The notes beneath the pieces were generated by a model. That model was not told the origin of the DNA. It saw only the letters and a program-made list of their open reading frames with translations, and searched no databases. This document shows, piece by piece, positions 39,850 to 48,709 of a stretch of DNA of 64,000 nt. The first letter of the stretch is position 1, and the number at the start of each line of letters is the position of its first letter. The stretch covers positions 56,309-120,308 of the forward strand of contig JAOAFE010000008.1 of assembly GCA_026416455.1 (NCBI GenBank), read 5' to 3'. Source of the stretch: Syntrophales bacterium. GTDB lineage: Bacteria > Desulfobacterota > Syntrophia > Syntrophales > UBA8958. Both the position numbers and the translations under genes were made by a program.

Positions 39850-40685
39850 TTATATCTCCGGAAGTAAGAAAGATAATAAAGAGGGCCCTCGATGAAGACA
39901 TCGGCCCCGGCGACTTAACCACTCGCGCCCTCATCGAGGGAGATGAGAAGGGTTCAGCTTATGGCCTGACCAAGGAAGAAGTAACTTTGGCTGGACTTTT
40001 CGTCTTTCGCGAGGTATTTGTCTGCCTCGATCCTCAACTGAAAATCGATCTTTTTTTTAAGGATGGGGATACTGTGCCGCCCGGCACAGAAATAGGGAAG
40101 GTTACAGGACCTCTCGCTTCCATCCTATCCGCTGAAAGGACCGCCTTAAACTTTCTCCAGAGAATGAGTGGTATTGCCACCCTAACCAAATCTTTTGTCC
40201 AGGCCGTCGAGGGCACTGGTGTCCGCATCCTAGACACGAGGAAGACGGCACCTGGATTACGTATACTAGACAAATACGCCGTGCGAGTGGGGGGAGGACT
40301 CAATCATCGGTTTGCCCTTTTCGATGGCATCCTCATTAAAGACAATCACCTGGCAGCTGTCGGGGGCATAAAGGAAGCTGTCTCCCGGTTAAAATCACAC
40401 CTGCCGCCGAGTCAGAGAATTGAAGTGGAGGTTAAAAATTTATCCGACCTATCAATTGCCCTTGAGGCGGGGGTCGACATCATCATGTTGGACAACATGT
40501 CTATCGAAGACATGACAAGAGCAGTAGAAATGGCAAATGGTAGAGTAAAACTGGAAGCGTCAGGAAACGTTACCCTCGATCGAGTGCGGAAAATTGCCGA
40601 AACAGGTGTTGATTTTATATCGATTGGATGCCTTACCCACTCAGTAAAGGCGGCTGACATCTCTCTTAAAATTGAGGTTAGGTAA
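39846..40685 (+). CDS. nadC: Nicotinate-nucleotide pyrophosphorylase (carboxylating)
   Basis: Quinolinate phosphoribosyltransferase of 279 residues, the third step of de novo NAD synthesis. Motifs: EDIGPGDLTT, the active-site segment DTRKTAPGLR, GGGLNHRFALFDGILIKDNH, and the closing VDFISIGCLTHS. It starts inside the valS stop (ATGA) and is followed by birA with TAATG overlap. nadA and nadB are not in the window. Confidence 0.96.
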   Translation: MIISPEVRKIIKRALDEDIGPGDLTTRALIEGDEKGSAYGLTKEEVTLAGLFVFREVFVCLDPQLKIDLFFKDGDTVPPGTEIGKVTGPLASILSAERTALNFLQRMSGIATLTKSFVQAVEGTGVRILDTRKTAPGLRILDKYAVRVGGGLNHRFALFDGILIKDNHLAAVGGIKEAVSRLKSHLPPSQRIEVEVKNLSDLSIALEAGVDIIMLDNMSIEDMTRAVEMANGRVKLEASGNVTLDRVRKIAETGVDFISIGCLTHSVKAADISLKIEVR

Positions 40686-41428
40686 TGTTTAGGCGTATCC
40701 ATTTTTATCGTGAACTCGCCTCGACGAACACGACAGCCTATGAGCTCGCCCTAGCCGGAGCTGAAGAGGGAGTGGTCGTAATCGCCGATGCTCAGTCTCA
40801 AGGCCGAGGTCGATTGAATCGGGCCTGGCATTCCCCACCAGGTAAAAATATTTACGTTTCCTTTATATTGAAGCCAGCCATGGCAGCACACCAAGCTCCG
40901 CAACTGACTCTGGCAGCGGGAGTGGCAGTGGCGGAGGTAGTTTCTCAATATTGCCCCGGGCGGGTCCAAATTAAATGGCCGAACGATATTCAAGTAGGCG
41001 GTCGGAAGATTTCGGGCATCCTTTCTGAGGTTAAAGCCCACGCCTCGTACGTTGATTTTATCATCCTCGGGATCGGCATTAACGTTAATATGGATAGGGA
41101 AGACTTTCCACCCGAGCTACACCATACGGCAACCTCCCTCAAAATGGAAACGAAAAAGGACTCTTGCCGACTCACCCTTCTCAGTGAGCTTTTTTTTGCC
41201 TGGGATAAATGGTATGAAACCATCTTGAAAAACGGGTTCAAAAGTATAAAAGATCCGTTTCTATCCTATGCACCCATCATAGGAAAGATGATCCAAGTGA
41301 CCTTCCGGCACGAGGTATTAAGAGGACAGGTCATAGATATAGATGATCAAGGCACGCTGTGGATTAAAAATGAAAGGGGAGAAAAAGTTCAAATTACGGC
41401 TGGCGATATGGAATTTGAAAATACGTGA
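40685..41428 (+). CDS. birA: Biotin-[acetyl-CoA-carboxylase] ligase
   Basis: 247 residues comprising only the catalytic and C-terminal domains; the N-terminal DNA-binding domain of bifunctional BirA is absent, so it should not repress transcription. Motifs: STNTTAYELA, QGRGRLNRAWHSPPGKN (biotinyl-AMP loop), IKWPND and LGIGINVNM. It attaches biotin to carboxylase carrier proteins. It sits in the nadC-birA-coaX order common in bacteria. Confidence 0.94.
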   Translation: MFRRIHFYRELASTNTTAYELALAGAEEGVVVIADAQSQGRGRLNRAWHSPPGKNIYVSFILKPAMAAHQAPQLTLAAGVAVAEVVSQYCPGRVQIKWPNDIQVGGRKISGILSEVKAHASYVDFIILGIGINVNMDREDFPPELHHTATSLKMETKKDSCRLTLLSELFFAWDKWYETILKNGFKSIKDPFLSYAPIIGKMIQVTFRHEVLRGQVIDIDDQGTLWIKNERGEKVQITAGDMEFENT

Positions 41429-41437
41429 GGGAGAAAT

Positions 41438-42217
41438 ATGTTACTGGTAATTGATGTAGGAAATACCAATACAGTACTCGGGGTTTTCGAGGGAGATAAG
41501 CTTGTCCATGATTGGCGAATTCGGACGGTGACGGATCACACGGTCGACGAATACGGTATGCTCATTTATATGTTATACAAATCGAGCCATATCGAATCCA
41601 AAAACATAACGGATATCATCATTTCCTGTGTGGTTCCCCCCATGCTAAACATCCTCGAACCCCTCTGCGAAAAGTATTTTCATCTCAAACCTATGATTGT
41701 GGGTCCCGGCATCAAAACAGGAATGCCCATTTTTTACGACAACCCCCGTGAAGTGGGAGCCGATAGAATCGTAAACGCCGTTGCGGCCTACGAGAAATAT
41801 CGTCAAGATTTGATCGTCGTCGACTTCGGAACTGCTACTACCTTTGACTATATTTCCCCTCGAGGGGAATACATGGGAGGATGCATAGCTCCCGGGATTA
41901 TGATTGCAAGTGAAGCCCTATTCGAACGAGCGGCCAAGCTCCCGCGGGTGGAACTCGTTAAACCAAAAGTCGTGGTTGCCAAAGATACGGTCAGTAGTAT
42001 GCAAGCCGGTATCATTTACGGTTACGCCGGTCTGGTCGATGGAATTGTCGCCCGGATTAAAAACGAGGTCAAAGGAAACCCAAAGGTGATAGCTACAGGT
42101 GGTCTGGCACGGGTAGTTGCCCCAGAATCGAAAACAATCGAAGAAATAGATGACATGCTCACCTTGAGAGGACTCTATATCATATACCAACGCAACCGCC
42201 TGGAGGGTAAATGTTGA
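41438..42217 (+). CDS. coaX: Type III pantothenate kinase
   Basis: First step of coenzyme A synthesis. 259 residues of the ASKHA fold: phosphate 1 motif [13 protein letters not shown] at the N-terminus, [12 protein letters not shown] and [11 protein letters not shown] in the middle, ATGGLARVV near the end. CoaX is not feedback-inhibited by CoA in known members and needs a monovalent cation. It overlaps coaE, another CoA gene, by 7 bp. Confidence 0.96.
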   Translation: MLLVIDVGNTNTVLGVFEGDKLVHDWRIRTVTDHTVDEYGMLIYMLYKSSHIESKNITDIIISCVVPPMLNILEPLCEKYFHLKPMIVGPGIKTGMPIFYDNPREVGADRIVNAVAAYEKYRQDLIVVDFGTATTFDYISPRGEYMGGCIAPGIMIASEALFERAAKLPRVELVKPKVVVAKDTVSSMQAGIIYGYAGLVDGIVARIKNEVKGNPKVIATGGLARVVAPESKTIEEIDDMLTLRGLYIIYQRNRLEGKC

Positions 42218-42846
42218 AGGTAGGCCTCACGGGGGGAATCGCGTCTGGGAAGACAACGATCGCAAGGCTCCTCGTTGAAAAAGGGGCTTACCATATTGAT
42301 TTCGACGAGCTGGCCCACGACGTTGAAAAGAAGGGAACCCCCGTCTGGGAACAAATCGTCAGGAACTTCGGCCCTGGTATTCTCTTGGAAGACGGAACCA
42401 TCGACCGTCGAAAGCTCGCCCAAATAGTATTCAAAAACAAAGAAAAACTGAATCAGCTCAATCAAATTGTCCATCCGGCCGTACTGGAAAAATGGTATAA
42501 ATGCTTAAAAGACATCGCAGATCAAAACGCACAGGCCATCGTGTTAAACGATGTTCCCTTGCTCTTCGAAGTCGGACTTCAGGGTCTTTTCGACCATATC
42601 ATTCTCATCTATTCTCCCCCAGACATCCAAATAAAAAGGTTAATGGAGAGAAACGGATACACGGAAGAAGAAGCCAAACAACGTCTAGCTGCACAAATGT
42701 CGATGGAAGAAAAGGTACCTTTGGCCGACACAGTCTTCGACAACTCTCTACCTCTTGAAGAAGCAAAAACCCGGGTAGACATCCTATGGGAAAAACTTAC
42801 CCGGCTACAGAAAGATAAATACTTGGAAAGGAGAAACTCGACATGA
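42211..42846 (+). CDS. coaE: Dephospho-CoA kinase
   Basis: Last step of coenzyme A synthesis, 211 residues. P-loop [14 protein letters not shown] at the N-terminus, DFDELAH, the substrate region VHPAVLEKW and the lid [17 protein letters not shown] are typical. GGAGG is found before ATG 42211. Overlap with coaX supports coordinated expression of two CoA-pathway enzymes. Confidence 0.96.
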   Translation: MLKVGLTGGIASGKTTIARLLVEKGAYHIDFDELAHDVEKKGTPVWEQIVRNFGPGILLEDGTIDRRKLAQIVFKNKEKLNQLNQIVHPAVLEKWYKCLKDIADQNAQAIVLNDVPLLFEVGLQGLFDHIILIYSPPDIQIKRLMERNGYTEEEAKQRLAAQMSMEEKVPLADTVFDNSLPLEEAKTRVDILWEKLTRLQKDKYLERRNST

Positions 42847-43460
42847 TTGAAAAGAGCGTAAAAACTGACTTTTGCTCCGCCGCCTATGAACCAGTAATTG
42901 ACCCGTCTTCTTACGTCCACCCTCTTGCCTCTGTAATCGGCCATGTAATTTTGGGCAAAAATATCATGGTGGCACCTTTTGCTGCTATTCGTGGCGATGA
43001 AGGACATCCCATCTATATAGGAGATAACGCCAACGTACAGGATGGAGTTGTTATCCACGCTTTAGAGACAGAACGCGAAGGAACTCCCATCGAAAAAAAT
43101 CTAATCACCATTAAAGGAGAAAGTTACGCCGTATATGTGGGCAAGAACGTCTCTTTGGCCCATCAGGCCCAAATACACGGTCCAGCTGCCGTTATGGACG
43201 GAACCTTCATCGGCATGAAGAGTTTGGTCTTTCGCTCCGTCGTGGAAGAAAACTGCGTCGTAGAACCGGGGTGTAACTTAGTAGGAGTGAGGATTCCCAA
43301 AGGAAGATATGTTCCCGCTGGATCCACCATTACCACTCAGGAGGCAGCTGATCGTCTTCCTACAATCACGGAGGATTATCCTCTAAAGGATCTTAACCGG
43401 GGAGTCATCCATGTTAACACGTCTCTCGCGAGGGAATACTTAAAAGCAAAAGAAAAATGA
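42843..43460 (+). CDS. cam: Gamma-class carbonic anhydrase, Cam type
   Basis: 205 residues of left-handed beta-helix hexapeptide repeats. Compared with the archaeal prototype Cam, metal ligands H72, H107 and H112 and residues R50, E53, Q66 and E75 line up at constant offsets (9, then 10 after a one-residue gap). The acidic loop that carries the proton-shuttle Glu (about 75-85) is present, whereas most bacterial CamH or YrdA proteins lack it. Thus real CO2 hydration activity is likely. No signal peptide, so cytoplasmic. Its ATG overlaps coaE and its stop overlaps the next gene. Confidence 0.92.
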   Translation: MIEKSVKTDFCSAAYEPVIDPSSYVHPLASVIGHVILGKNIMVAPFAAIRGDEGHPIYIGDNANVQDGVVIHALETEREGTPIEKNLITIKGESYAVYVGKNVSLAHQAQIHGPAAVMDGTFIGMKSLVFRSVVEENCVVEPGCNLVGVRIPKGRYVPAGSTITTQEAADRLPTITEDYPLKDLNRGVIHVNTSLAREYLKAKEK

Positions 43461-44302
43461 ACAGGGCGAGAAAATTCATCATCTTCCTTGGCATCGTACT
43501 ATTTTTGCATCCCCGCCAAGGATTTCCTTTGGAAGATCTGAGATCCCGTTCAGCTATCGTCGTGGATGTGAAGACGAGCCGCGTTCTTTACGCTCATCAC
43601 CCTGACTCACCCATTGCCCCAGCCTCCATAACGAAAATTATGACCCTCTATCTTCTCTTTGAGGCGGTGGAAGCTGGAAAGGCTAGTTGGCAAGATCACG
43701 TCTTCGTTGACTCTAGTGCATGTCGAATGGGCGGGACACGCATGTTCTTAATCCCGAATTCCCGAGTCAAGTTGCACGACCTCGCCCTAGGTACGGCCGT
43801 GGCTTCTGCGAATGATGCTGCCTGGGTGATCGCCCACCATATCGGTGGTAGCGTAGAAAATTTTGTAAAAATGATGAACATAAAGGCTGAAGAGCTGGGC
43901 ATGAAGCACACTCACTTCAAAAATCCCCACGGACTGCCAGAAAAGGGCCAAGTTACAACGGCGAGAGACATTATGATTCTCTCCCAAGACTACATTAAGA
44001 GGTTTCCAATGGCCCTCACCCTTCACTCTCAACCCACTTTCAACTACCGAGGAAGGATTCTAAGGAACCGGAATCACCTCTTAGGCCATTACCCGGGGGC
44101 GGACGGGATAAAAACGGGATTCATATGCGAGTCCGGTTACAACATAAGCGCAACCGCCAGCCGAGGAAATACAAGGCTTATTGCCGTTGTCCTCGGTGCT
44201 CGAACTTTTCGCATCCGCGACCGGGAGGTGGAAAAATTATTGGATGAGGGATTCAAAACCGTTACCTCGTCCCTTTCAACGCCTCCAGGAAGAGGGGGAT
44301 GA
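43457..44302 (+). CDS. D-alanyl-D-alanine carboxypeptidase (PBP5/DacF family)
   Basis: 281 residues with an N-terminal signal segment (about 5-22). The penicillin-binding triad is complete: S57-x-x-K60 (SITK), S117-x-N119 (SAN) and K219-T-G (KTG). The protein stops soon after the catalytic domain and lacks the C-terminal beta domain and amphipathic anchor of E. coli PBP5. It trims pentapeptides in the periplasm. The 3' end overlaps the convergent fixB gene by 41 bp. Confidence 0.92.
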   Translation: MNRARKFIIFLGIVLFLHPRQGFPLEDLRSRSAIVVDVKTSRVLYAHHPDSPIAPASITKIMTLYLLFEAVEAGKASWQDHVFVDSSACRMGGTRMFLIPNSRVKLHDLALGTAVASANDAAWVIAHHIGGSVENFVKMMNIKAEELGMKHTHFKNPHGLPEKGQVTTARDIMILSQDYIKRFPMALTLHSQPTFNYRGRILRNRNHLLGHYPGADGIKTGFICESGYNISATASRGNTRLIAVVLGARTFRIRDREVEKLLDEGFKTVTSSLSTPPGRGG

Positions 44303-45110
44303 AATTATAGAGGTCACCTACAATACCGAAATCAGCTACCCCAAAGATAGGGGCCTTCTCGTCTTGATTCACGGCAACTATGACTCTTGCGCCTCTGATG
44401 CCTACGACATGTTGAACCTGTCCGGATATACCAAGAGCTAAATACAGGTCAGGACTAACCTGAACTCCCGACAGGCCTATACAAACACTTTCGGGCAACC
44501 AATGAAGCTCTGAAGCTATAGGCCTCGTACAACCGATTTCACCGCTTAACCTTGCAGCTAAATCTTTTACCAGGACTATATCTTCACGCCTTTTAAACCC
44601 TCTCCCGATAGAGATGACAACTTTCGCTTCCGTAATGGGTCGGTTTGCACTCTCTTTTACTTTTCTCTCCAGCACCTTAACGGCCGTTTGGGAAACGGGA
44701 AACACCTCTTTTATCTCAACGCCTTCCAATTCCACTCTCTCTCCCCCGACCAATGTTAGAACGACGGGCCAGGCATCGCTACGAACGACTTGAACGGCCG
44801 CTCCTCCGTATATGTGGCGTTGGGCTTCCAAACCCGTCTCGTCCGCCGCAACTTTTATACATCCACTGATAAACGGGCAATTCAAAGCACTGGCCAGTCC
44901 GGCCGCTAAATCGTTCAAATCCACCTGGGAAGGAAAAATCACTGCTGATGGCTTTTCTTTTTCTACCAAATCAATAAGAGAGGGCAGATATGCTGAAATA
45001 TGAGCCTTTTCACCTCGCCATACGAGACGAACCAAACTCTCCCCTCTCATCCTCGCGATGTCCATTCCCACCCCTGCTACTTCCTCTGAGCTTATCCAGA
45101 TGCCCGACAT
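44262..45110 (-). CDS. fixB: FixB-type electron transfer flavoprotein alpha subunit
   Basis: 282 residues. The C-terminal FAD domain is clear: VVSIGRG near 163, GCTRPIASELHWLP, YLALGISGQVQHVVG, and NQDEKAPIFGVADFGIVGDL. It resembles E. coli FixB more than housekeeping EtfA. The N-terminal domain is somewhat short. It pairs with FixA, 11 bp upstream, to carry electrons from an acyl-CoA dehydrogenase. It is the last gene of the operon and overlaps the convergent carboxypeptidase gene. Confidence 0.92.
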   Translation of the reverse strand: MSGIWISSEEVAGVGMDIARMRGESLVRLVWRGEKAHISAYLPSLIDLVEKEKPSAVIFPSQVDLNDLAAGLASALNCPFISGCIKVAADETGLEAQRHIYGGAAVQVVRSDAWPVVLTLVGGERVELEGVEIKEVFPVSQTAVKVLERKVKESANRPITEAKVVISIGRGFKRREDIVLVKDLAARLSGEIGCTRPIASELHWLPESVCIGLSGVQVSPDLYLALGISGQVQHVVGIRGARVIVAVNQDEKAPIFGVADFGIVGDLYNFIPLFLEALKGTR

Positions 45111-45121
45111 AAAATTCTCCC

Positions 45122-45889
45122 CTAAGAAAGGATCCCTTTCTTTTTGAGCTCTTCCACTAGGGAAGAAATCCCTCCCGCATTATTTTCAAAAAACACACAA
45201 CCGCGGTCCAACCTTACGGCTTTAATCGCCACGGTTCTGACCGCGGGTACTGTGTAGTCCGGAAAATCGCAACTGCTTAAGTTTAGCACCGGCTTTCGCG
45301 AGGCCAATAATGTATCTTTCACTCCTGGAATCCGAGGGGTATTTATTTCTGGAAGCACGGTAATAGCTACCGGTAGTGGCGCTTGCACTATCTCAATTTC
45401 CCTTTCCAGAGACCTTTCTGCTTCTACATATCCATCTTTGAAGGCAATCTTTCTCACCCCCGTAAGGCAGGAGATACCGAGCTTGGCAGCCACGCGAGGC
45501 CCCACCTGCCTGGCATAGAGATCCGATGACCCGTCGCCGAAAAAGATGAGATCATAAGGGGAAAGGCGACTTTTTACGGCATGGGCAATTATATCCGCCG
45601 TGACGGCCGGATCAAGGCGAGCAAAAGATTCATCCTTAATTAAGCAACCCTCATCGGCACCGCGAGAGAGCATATCCTTCATTCCCTTGACTGCATTTTC
45701 GGCACCTACAGTGAGAACGGTTACTTTCCCTCCTAGTGAATCCTTAATCCGTACCGCCTCTTCGAGGGCATGGCGATCGTAGTCACTAATCTTCCAATCA
45801 ACGGAAGAAAAATCAATCTCTTCTCCCCGCCCTCGCTTAATGTACACTTCGTCAATAACCCATTTACAGCAGGCAATGATATGAAGCAT
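45122..45889 (-). CDS. fixA: FixA-type electron transfer flavoprotein beta subunit
   Basis: 255 residues. The pattern ISDYDRHALEEAVRIKD, the loop MLSRGADEG and FFGDGSSDLYARQVGP closely match E. coli FixA; this branch differs from the classical bifurcating EtfB. ATG 45889 with AGGTGAGG upstream is chosen over GTG 45901. It lies 8 bp after the acyl-CoA dehydrogenase stop. Whether it bifurcates electrons cannot be decided by eye. Confidence 0.92.
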   Translation of the reverse strand: MLHIIACCKWVIDEVYIKRGRGEEIDFSSVDWKISDYDRHALEEAVRIKDSLGGKVTVLTVGAENAVKGMKDMLSRGADEGCLIKDESFARLDPAVTADIIAHAVKSRLSPYDLIFFGDGSSDLYARQVGPRVAAKLGISCLTGVRKIAFKDGYVEAERSLEREIEIVQAPLPVAITVLPEINTPRIPGVKDTLLASRKPVLNLSSCDFPDYTVPAVRTVAIKAVRLDRGCVFFENNAGGISSLVEELKKKGILS

Positions 45890-45897
45890 ACCCGGCC

Positions 45898-47037
45898 TCA
45901 CCTAAGCAAACTGCCGGAGATAACCATCCGCTGAGCCTCAGAGGTTCCCTCATATATTTCCGTGATTTTCGCATCCCGCATAAGGCGTTCCACCTTAGCT
46001 CCTTTGCAATATCCATAACCACCCTGAATCTGCACCGCCTTAATGGTATGTTTCATGGCCGCTTCGGCCGCAAATAACTTTGCCATCGAGGCCTCACGAG
46101 AGAATGGTTTTCCTTCATCCTTAAGCCAGGCGGCATGATAGGTAAGAAACCGCGCGGCTGCGAGATCCGTCGCCATATCTGCAATCATCCAAGCAATGGC
46201 CTGGTTCCGAGAAATGGGGGCCCCAAATTGTATCCTTTGTTTTGAATACTTAATCGACTCGTCTAAGGCAGCCTGGAGAATCCCTACGCTCTGGGCAGCT
46301 ATCCCGATGCGCCCATGGTCAAGTCCGGTCATGGCAATGGCAAGGCCGTCACCTTCCTTCCCCAAGAGGTTATCCTTGGGTATTCGACAATTCTCGAAGA
46401 TCATCTCCGACGTCTGAGAGGCCCGGATACCCATCTTCTGAAAGTGCTCACCCACTCTCATCCCGGGTGTGCCTTTAGGCACGATGAATGCGCTCATACC
46501 TTTCCGACCAGCCGACTTATCCGTCCAACCGAAAACAATGTAAACTCCCGCATTGGGACCGTTGGAGGTAAACGTTTTGGTGCCGTTTATAACATAATCA
46601 TCTCCGTCACGGGTTATTTCCGTCTGAGCGGCCATGACATCCGTCCCTGCCCCTGGTTCCGTCAGAACGAAAGCACCCAATTCTTCTCCTCGGGCTAGAG
46701 GAGGTAAGTATTTTTGTTTCTGATCTTCCGTTCCGTAAAGAAGAAGCAACATCTCTACAATACCAACATGGATTGAGAGAGTGAAGCCTGAGGCTGCACA
46801 CGAACGGGAAAGTTCTTCCACCGCCACAATATGAGTGAGATAGCTGGAGCCAGCCCCTCCATACTTAGTGGGCACTGGAATTCCCATCCAGTCACCAGCA
46901 CCGAGTTTCTCAAAGACTTCTTTGGGAAATCTTGCCTGCTCGTCTATTTCCGCCGCAATGGGATCCACGTACTTTTCACAAAATTCTCTCATGTTTTTCC
47001 TAATGAGTTCCTGTTCTTCCGTCAGTTTGAAATCCAT
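45898..47037 (-). CDS. Acyl-CoA dehydrogenase
   Basis: 379 residues, the usual length of the short/medium-chain family. FAD motifs FVLTEPGAGTDV and TFTSNGPNA, then the helical C-terminal domain with QIQGGYGYCKGAKVERLMRDAKI and the catalytic Glu in IYEGTSE. It forms the 2,3-double bond of an acyl-CoA and gives electrons to ETF. AAGGAG precedes ATG 47037. Its place inside fixC-fixX-acd-fixA-fixB predicts FixAB as the direct acceptor. Chain-length preference is unknown. Confidence 0.95.
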   Translation of the reverse strand: MDFKLTEEQELIRKNMREFCEKYVDPIAAEIDEQARFPKEVFEKLGAGDWMGIPVPTKYGGAGSSYLTHIVAVEELSRSCAASGFTLSIHVGIVEMLLLLYGTEDQKQKYLPPLARGEELGAFVLTEPGAGTDVMAAQTEITRDGDDYVINGTKTFTSNGPNAGVYIVFGWTDKSAGRKGMSAFIVPKGTPGMRVGEHFQKMGIRASQTSEMIFENCRIPKDNLLGKEGDGLAIAMTGLDHGRIGIAAQSVGILQAALDESIKYSKQRIQFGAPISRNQAIAWMIADMATDLAAARFLTYHAAWLKDEGKPFSREASMAKLFAAEAAMKHTIKAVQIQGGYGYCKGAKVERLMRDAKITEIYEGTSEAQRMVISGSLLR

Positions 47038-47071
47038 AGTACTCCACTCCTTTCTTTTATCTTATCTCCTA

Positions 47072-47341
47072 CTAGCCGAAACGGTACTGCACGCCCGTTC
47101 CACCTGCTGGGTAACGCCAGAAGAGAATTTCCCCGCCGCATATAATCCGACAGGTACCGCATTCAAGACAGCCATCAACAGAAACTGTCACTGTCCCATC
47201 CTCTCCCTCGCGATACAGTCCCGCCGGACATAATTTGACCATTGCCTTCAAACCCATATTGAATCCACATCCGTTTTTTATCTGGATGTGGGGACTTTCA
47301 CCCTTTTTGAAAACATTTTTTGAGAGTTTTTCCTCGATCAC
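47072..47341 (-). CDS. fixX: FixX-type 4Fe-4S ferredoxin
   Basis: 89 residues, starting with GTG at 47341, which overlaps the fixC stop as GTGA. Cysteines at 38 (KLCPAGLY) and at 58, 61, 64 and 68 (CLECGTCRIIC) plus the invariant end YPAGGTGVQYRFG identify FixX. It carries electrons within the FixCX quinone oxidoreductase. A reading from 47380 would only extend into fixC coding sequence. Confidence 0.93.
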   Translation of the reverse strand: MIEEKLSKNVFKKGESPHIQIKNGCGFNMGLKAMVKLCPAGLYREGEDGTVTVSVDGCLECGTCRIICGGEILFWRYPAGGTGVQYRFG

Positions 47342-48582
47342 AAACGCCTCAATTCGCAAAAATCCTGCCACACTCTCCACAACTCTCGCCAGGGGAAATG
47401 TCGGCGAAGCAGAGAAAAGATTCTCTCCTTTCCCTCGGCGGGAATCGTATATAGATCACTCATAAAATCAACTATTTTCTGCGGGTAATAAGCGTACAGT
47501 CTCTCTCGCCCCAAGAAATCCCTCATGGACCTAAAATTTTCGAAATCCTTGGCTACAAAACTCGCGGCCACTAACTTCTCATAGTCCTCGGGCCTCTTTT
47601 TCAAAATAGCCTGCGCGGCGTAGTAACCTGACGCCAGAGCATAATCCATACCTCTTACGGTGAAACCAAGATTGAGAGCAAAGCCCGCTGCATCTCCTAC
47701 CACCATCAGGCCAGGTCTATATAGAGGTAAAAGACCTTTTCCTCCCCCCTCCGGCACCAGATGAGCGGCATACTCTACTGTTTCCCCTCCTCGAATGACA
47801 GCAGCTATCTCTGGCCTTGATTTGAAATTGTCTAGCAGTTTATAGATTTCCATCCCTCTCCAACTCGTCAAGGTTTCACAAGCTATGACTAGGCCCAAGC
47901 TAATGCTTTCCTGGTTTGTGTAAAGAAATCCTCCCCCGAAATTCCCCTCCGTGACTTCTCCTACGAACAAGCGTGCAACCCCTTCTCCCGGCGGAAGCAA
48001 AAATCTTTCTTCCAGCGCCTCCCGAGAAATAGAAATTACCTCTTTTATTCCTAAGGCCATGTTTTCACATTTCACAGGGGGGTGTAAGCCCACTCCCTCC
48101 GCAAGTAGGGATAGCGCCCCTTCTGCACAGACTATATAATCAGCTTGCAGCACCTCGTCTTCCACCTGAACCCCGATTATCCTTCCATTTTCCTCGACAA
48201 GATCGGAAACCAAGGCCTTGGTCATGATCATAGCCCCAGCCGATTCAGCCTGATCCGCCAGCCAGCGATCAAATTTTGCCCTAAGAAGGCTATAACTTTC
48301 TACTTTTACCCCACCAGCTAATTCCACAGACACCGAACCCTCTTTTCCGACCAGAGTAAATCCTTCCCTTGTGATTTTTCTCTCCAACGGTGCTTTTGCC
48401 CATAATTCGGGGAAAAGAGAACGAACTGGTTCTACATAAAGACGGCCGCCCGTCACATTTTTGGCCCCTGCATAATCGCCCCGTTCGAGAACGAGCACGT
48501 CGATATCCCCTCGGGCTAGTGTATATGCACAGGCCAAACCCGCCAGACCCGCACCGACGACGATGACCGAAAATTTTTCCAT
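47338..48582 (-). CDS. fixC: FixC-type FAD-dependent ETF:quinone oxidoreductase
   Basis: 414 residues. N-terminal FAD motif VVGAGLAGLACAYTLARG, then LERGDYAGAKNVTGGRLY, and GLMVVGDAAGFALN with GMDYALASGYYAAQA in the second half, typical of FixC. It accepts electrons from FixAB and passes them via FixX to membrane quinone or another carrier. It is the first gene of the operon; GGAAAAGGGA precedes the ATG and a dyad at 48626-48655 lies upstream. Confidence 0.93.
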   Translation of the reverse strand: MEKFSVIVVGAGLAGLACAYTLARGDIDVLVLERGDYAGAKNVTGGRLYVEPVRSLFPELWAKAPLERKITREGFTLVGKEGSVSVELAGGVKVESYSLLRAKFDRWLADQAESAGAMIMTKALVSDLVEENGRIIGVQVEDEVLQADYIVCAEGALSLLAEGVGLHPPVKCENMALGIKEVISISREALEERFLLPPGEGVARLFVGEVTEGNFGGGFLYTNQESISLGLVIACETLTSWRGMEIYKLLDNFKSRPEIAAVIRGGETVEYAAHLVPEGGGKGLLPLYRPGLMVVGDAAGFALNLGFTVRGMDYALASGYYAAQAILKKRPEDYEKLVAASFVAKDFENFRSMRDFLGRERLYAYYPQKIVDFMSDLYTIPAEGKERIFSLLRRHFPWRELWRVWQDFCELRRL

Positions 48583-48625
48583 TCCCTTTTCCTTTTCCTC
48601 TAATAGCTCCTCTGAGATACATTAT

Positions 48626-48655
48626 CGATTCTTTATTTTCAACGCTAAAGAATCG
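48626..48655. promoter_or_regulatory. Perfect inverted repeat in the fixC-hisC divergent region, putative operator
   Basis: Two perfect 9-bp arms, CGATTCTTT (48626-48634) and AAAGAATCG (48647-48655), are separated by 12 bp. It lies 44 bp upstream of fixC and 55 bp upstream of hisC. On the minus strand a -10-like GATAAT (48621-48626) abuts one arm. On the plus strand a -35-like TTGTAA (48656-48661) abuts the other. This placement fits a repressor site affecting one or both genes; no regulator gene is adjacent. Confidence 0.55.
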
Positions 48656-48709
48656 TTGTAATTACAGGCAAAAATGTTAAGATAATAAAAATTTGAAAGC
48701 GGATGGGAA

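Noticed and set aside
42106..42125. Sigma-54-like TGGCACGGGTAGTTGC inside coaX
   Set aside because: The GG-GC spacing is 11 instead of 10 and it lies within coding sequence.
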